Source: Bacillota bacterium (GTDB lineage: Bacteria; Bacillota; Clostridia; Acetivibrionales; DSM-1351). Taken from it: DNA of 64,000 bases. A program made the position numbers and the translations under genes. The stretch covers positions 558,001 to 622,000 of the forward strand of contig JAEWCZ010000066.1 in NCBI GenBank assembly GCA_023390335.1. Reading direction: 5' to 3'. Shown piece by piece: positions 61,020-64,000 of the stretch; positions within the stretch are counted from its first letter, which is position 1, and each line of letters starts with the position of its first letter. The notes under the pieces were generated by a model, which did not search any database, was not told the DNA's origin, and worked only from the letters and a program-made list of their open reading frames with translations.

Positions 61020-61071
61020 AGACGATGAGGTCTTAAAACATAGAGTGAAAACTCTGTTTTGAGACCTTTTT
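61020..61071 (+). terminator. nifH leader terminator 2 with overlapping small hairpin
   Basis: Stem AGGTCTTAAAACATAGAGT (61028-61046) pairs with ACTCTGTTTTGAGACCT (61051-61067) and ends in TTTTT. Hairpin AGAC-GATGAG-GTCT (61020-61033) overlaps its 5' arm, repeating the design of terminator 1. The nifH ribosome site begins 42 bases later. Confidence 0.72.
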
Positions 61072-61125
61072 ATTTATAGTTTGAAAATTAATGTACAACG
61101 GTACAGGAAAATGGGAGGTATTTAT

Positions 61126-61947
61126 ATGAGACAGGTAGCTATTTACGGAAAAGGCGGTATTGGAAAGTCAACTACAACACAAAACCTGACCGCAGGCTTG
61201 GGGGAAATGGGTAAAAAGATTATGATTGTAGGCTGCGACCCCAAAGCTGATTCAACCAGACTGATACTGGGAGGCCTCGCACAACAGACGGTTCTGGATA
61301 CACTCCGGGAAGAGGGCGAGGATATTGATCTTGATTTGGTTATGAAGAAAGGTTTCTCTGACATTAATTGTGTTGAATCCGGCGGACCGGAACCGGGAGT
61401 TGGATGTGCAGGACGAGGAATAATTACTTCAATAGGTCTATTGGAAAGACTTGGCGCATACGAAGATGATTTAGATTATGTTTTCTATGATGTTCTCGGG
61501 GATGTTGTTTGCGGAGGATTTGCAATGCCGATCCGTGAGGGAAAGGCACAGGAGATTTATATAGTTGCCAGCGGTGAAATGATGGCACTATACGCTGCAA
61601 ACAATATATCAAAAGGAATTCAGAAATACGCCAAGACAGGCGGTGTAAGACTCGGCGGTATCATATGCAACAGCCGTAAGGTTGATGGGGAGGCCGACTT
61701 GGTTGAAGCTTTCGCAAAGGAGCTTGGTTCCCAAATGATACATTTTGTTCCCAGAGACAACATGGTTCAAAGAGCCGAAATCCATAAAAAGACCGTAATT
61801 GATTTTGATGCGGAATGTAATCAGGCTGATGAATACAGGTCTCTTGCCCAAAAGATAGACGAGAACAAAATGTTTGTAATTCCCAAGCCGTTAAAGCAGG
61901 AAAGACTTGAGGAACTTTTGATGGAACACGGAATTATGGATATTTAA
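61126..61947 (+). CDS. nifH: nitrogenase iron protein (dinitrogenase reductase)
   Basis: 273 residues from ATG 61126 (GGGAGG ahead); the frame is open from TTG 61081 but family members begin MRQxAIYGKGG. Walker A GKGGIGKST, the cluster cysteines in GVGCAGRGI and YDVLGDVVCGGFAMP, and the Arg of GRG that is the ADP-ribosylation site in other species. The homodimer carries a [4Fe-4S] cluster and hands electrons to NifDK with ATP hydrolysis; it is also needed for cofactor maturation. It is first in nifH-nifI1-nifI2-nifD, with two terminator hairpins in its leader, implying regulated read-through. It clearly groups with clostridial/archaeal-type NifH by its length and gene order. Confidence 0.96.
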   Translation: MRQVAIYGKGGIGKSTTTQNLTAGLGEMGKKIMIVGCDPKADSTRLILGGLAQQTVLDTLREEGEDIDLDLVMKKGFSDINCVESGGPEPGVGCAGRGIITSIGLLERLGAYEDDLDYVFYDVLGDVVCGGFAMPIREGKAQEIYIVASGEMMALYAANNISKGIQKYAKTGGVRLGGIICNSRKVDGEADLVEAFAKELGSQMIHFVPRDNMVQRAEIHKKTVIDFDAECNQADEYRSLAQKIDENKMFVIPKPLKQERLEELLMEHGIMDI

Positions 61948-62053
61948 TATTAATCACTAAGACTTCACCATTGAAAGTTTAAACTCATTATTTCTCAAAT
62001 TTGAAATGTTAGTGATGAAATTAACCTACTAATAAGGAAAGGCGGATGAAATT

Positions 62054-62380
62054 ATGATATTGGTAAGAGCTATTATCAGACCTGAAAGAACAGGTGTAGT
62101 GCTTTCAGAATTGCTGGCGGCAGGCTTTCCCGCAGTAACCAAAATGGATGTATACGGAAGAGGAAAGCAAAAGGGAATTGTCATAGGGGATATCCAATAT
62201 GATGAGATACCAAAAGAGATGCTATTAATTGTTGTAAATGATGAAGACAAGGAAGATGTTGTTAAAATAATCATGAGAAATGCACGTACAGGAGAAAAAG
62301 GAAACTTTGGTGATGGAAGAATATTTATCAGTGAAGTTCTGGATGCATATACCATCAGTACTGCAAAACAAGGCTTATAG
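62054..62380 (+). CDS. nifI1: NifI1, PII-like post-translational regulator of nitrogenase
   Basis: 108 residues of the PII fold: MILVRAIIRPERTGVVLSEL, FPAVTKMDVYGRGKQKGIVI, LLIVVNDEDKEDVVKIIM and a T-loop shorter than in GlnB. The gap from nifH is 106 bases with AAAGGCGG ahead of the ATG. With NifI2 it forms a complex that switches off NifDK when ammonium or low 2-oxoglutarate signals nitrogen sufficiency, as shown in methanogens and clostridia. Position between nifH and nifD is diagnostic. Confidence 0.94.
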   Translation: MILVRAIIRPERTGVVLSELLAAGFPAVTKMDVYGRGKQKGIVIGDIQYDEIPKEMLLIVVNDEDKEDVVKIIMRNARTGEKGNFGDGRIFISEVLDAYTISTAKQGL

Positions 62381-62392
62381 GAGGTGTTGCTT

Positions 62393-62767
62393 ATGAAAGA
62401 GGTTATGGCTTTTATCCGTACCAACAAAGTTAACAGAACCAAGGAAGCACTTGCCAATGCCGGTTTTCCGGCCTTCTCCTGCAGGCCTTGCCTTGGGAGA
62501 GGTAAAAAAAGCCTTGATGCAACCGTTTTAAACTATATTATGGAAGCCGGAGAATTGCCTGTATCCAACGCCGGTGAAGCATTTACAGAGACGGCGAGGC
62601 TGATTCCCAAGAGGTTCTTTTCATTAGTTGTAGATGACGAACAGGTGGATTTGGCGGTAAAAACTATTATTAACGTAAACCAGACCGGGAATCCCGGAGA
62701 TGGCAAAATATTCGTAATACCTATTCAGGAAACTTATAAGGTTAGAACTGGTGAAAACCTACTTTAA
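62393..62767 (+). CDS. nifI2: NifI2, PII-like post-translational regulator of nitrogenase
   Basis: 124 residues from ATG 62393 (GGAGGTG ahead; the frame opens at TTG 62384). PII-type strands KEVMAFIRTNKVNRTKEALA, FPAFSCRPCLGRGKKSLDA and RFFSLVVDDEQVDLAVKTII, with NPGDGKIFVIPI at the end. The CRPCLGRG segment is characteristic of NifI2 rather than NifI1. It partners NifI1 in nitrogenase switch-off. It begins 12 bases after nifI1, and nifD follows after 19 bases. Confidence 0.94.
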   Translation: MKEVMAFIRTNKVNRTKEALANAGFPAFSCRPCLGRGKKSLDATVLNYIMEAGELPVSNAGEAFTETARLIPKRFFSLVVDDEQVDLAVKTIINVNQTGNPGDGKIFVIPIQETYKVRTGENLL

Positions 62768-62786
62768 ATGACAGGTGGTGAGACAA

Positions 62787-64000
62787 ATGAATGTAAGAAA
62801 TATTGTATTGGACAAATATAGTGCAAAAGTTTACAAAAATAGAAAAGAACACATTATGGAAGTTACTGAGGAAACTAGTAGTCAACCAATAGCAGCAAAC
62901 AGCCGTACCGTACCCGGAATTATAACAAACAGAGGATGCTGTTATGCAGGTTGTAAAGGCGTTGTTCTCGGGCCTTTGAAGGATGTTCTTGTATTAACAC
63001 ACGGGCCTATCGGCTGTGGCTTTTATTCATGGGGAACCAGAAGAAACAAAGCAAAAACCGAAGACGGAAGAAATTTTATTGAATATTGTTTTTCTACCGA
63101 CCTTCAGGAGCCTGACATAGTTTTCGGCGGTGAAAAAAAGCTGAGACAGGCGATAAAAGAAGCGGTTGAGATTTTTCATCCAAAATGTCTTATGATATGC
63201 TCTACCTGTCCTGTAGGACTTATTGGAGACGACATACATGCAGTTGCAGCTGAAACAGAGCAACTGTACGGAATAAGTTGTATGGCATTCAGTTGTGAGG
63301 GATACAAGGGTGTAAGCCAGAGTGGCGGTCACCATATTGCCAATAACACGCTCATGAAAAAAATTATAGGAACAAATGATACGCCTCCTAAAAATAAATA
63401 TTCCGTAAACCTCCTTGGGGAATATAACATAGGCGGGGACGGCTGGGAAGTTGAAAGAATAATGAAGCGTATCGGCTACGATGTAATATCAGTATTCACC
63501 GGAGATGGCAGTTTTGAAGCTATTCAGAATTCTCACATGGCAAACCTCAATCTTGTGCAATGTCACCGTTCAATTAACTATATAGCTGAAATGATGAAAA
63601 CAAAATACGGTGTGGATTGGATTAAAGTAAACTTTATTGGAATAAAATCAACCATTCAATCTCTACGAGATATGGCAGCATACTTTGGAGATAAAGAGCT
63701 TGCAGAACGGACGGAAGAAGTTATAGACGACGAACTTGCAAACATTGCAGAAGAGAAGGAATACTACTACTCGAAGCTTAAAGGTAAAACAGCTGCTCTC
63801 TATGTGGGAGGGTCAAGGTCACATCATTATCAGCTGTTACTTTCAGACTTTGGTGTTTCAACAATCCTTGCAGGTTATGAATTTGCTCACAGGGACGACT
63901 ATGAAGGAAGAGAAGTAATTCCTACCATAAAAGAAGATGCCGACAGCAAAAATATAGAACACCTCAATGTAGAAAAAGACGACAAAAAATATCATGCATA
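62787..64000 (+). CDS. nifD: nitrogenase molybdenum-iron protein alpha chain (3' end outside window)
   Basis: 405 codons from ATG 62787 (AGGTGGTG ahead) are present and open to the window end; the full gene should be about 500-530 codons. Features: RTVPGIITNRGCCYAGCKGV, LTHGPIGCGFYSWGTRR, MICSTCPVGLIGDDI with P-cluster and cofactor-site cysteines, FSCEGYKGVSQSGGHHIANN, QCHRSINYIAEMM and EFAHRDDYEGREVIPTIKED. These closely follow clostridial NifD, including the short insertion after WGTRRN. The beta chain and cofactor-assembly genes presumably lie beyond the window. It is the molybdenum enzyme by similarity, despite the AnfO-like gene nearby. Confidence 0.95.
   Translation, partial: MNVRNIVLDKYSAKVYKNRKEHIMEVTEETSSQPIAANSRTVPGIITNRGCCYAGCKGVVLGPLKDVLVLTHGPIGCGFYSWGTRRNKAKTEDGRNFIEYCFSTDLQEPDIVFGGEKKLRQAIKEAVEIFHPKCLMICSTCPVGLIGDDIHAVAAETEQLYGISCMAFSCEGYKGVSQSGGHHIANNTLMKKIIGTNDTPPKNKYSVNLLGEYNIGGDGWEVERIMKRIGYDVISVFTGDGSFEAIQNSHMANLNLVQCHRSINYIAEMMKTKYGVDWIKVNFIGIKSTIQSLRDMAAYFGDKELAERTEEVIDDELANIAEEKEYYYSKLKGKTAALYVGGSRSHHYQLLLSDFGVSTILAGYEFAHRDDYEGREVIPTIKEDADSKNIEHLNVEKDDKKYHA

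Overview
The window looks like the chromosome of a low-GC, anaerobic, nitrogen-fixing Clostridia species. A Ruminiclostridium or Clostridium cellulolyticum-type organism is my best guess, from the clostridial nifH-nifI1-nifI2-nifD order, AT-rich codon use, GGAGG ribosome sites, sortase and NlpC/P60 wall proteins and the CUT2 sugar transporter. No rRNA, tRNA, CRISPR array, transposase or integrase gene was found.

Layout. (1) 1-4152 is a housekeeping block: end of larB, larC, a YhcC-type radical SAM gene and guaA. (2) 4138-20771 is an accessory region stacked behind guaA. The last bases of guaA plus about 15 bases are repeated at 18.5 kb and 20.7 kb, as expected for repeated insertion of genomic islands at the guaA 3' end. 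Cargo of the first segment: a 5'-truncated LPXTG protein, a sortase, an HD-GYP protein, a two-gene RADAR anti-phage system (rdrA-rdrB), a zinc-ribbon/TIR-like protein, a frameshifted HEPN gene, and a three-gene operon of an OLD-family ATPase-TOPRIM nuclease, a one-TM protein and a PIN-like protein. That operon matches no defence system I can name. The second segment is small and mostly decayed, including an AbiJ-type N-terminal domain remnant. (3) 20.9-25.1 kb holds small hypothetical and immunity-like genes, GNAT acetyltransferase genes and many broken copies.

(4) 25.1-48.1 kb is a hybrid NRPS-PKS locus: a free acyl carrier protein, a 4666-residue synthetase (C-A-PCP, C-A-PCP, C-A-PCP, KS-AT-KR-ACP) and a 2802-residue synthetase (KS-AT-KR-PCP, C-A-PCP-TE). 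The domain order predicts an N-acylated tripeptide extended by two ketoreduced malonyl units, then a leucine-type residue, released by the thioesterase. (5) 48.1-50.4 kb: an autoregulated padR-DUF2812 pair with clear operators, a DEDDh exonuclease and a Pr6Pr-type membrane protein. (6) 50.6-56.9 kb: a ROK repressor, a CUT2 sugar ABC transporter (ATPase, permease, lipoprotein) and a zinc polyol dehydrogenase. (7) 57.0-58.6 kb: a secreted NlpC/P60 wall hydrolase. (8) 59.0-64.0 kb: a MORN-like protein with a four-cysteine tail and an AnfO-like protein on the minus strand, divergent from nifH-nifI1-nifI2-nifD (nifD cut by the window end). Both transcripts in the divergent region carry terminator-like hairpins ahead of the first gene, two in tandem for nifH, which suggests control by antitermination.

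Domain names, adenylation specificities and promoter calls come from reading the sequence by eye. No database search was run.
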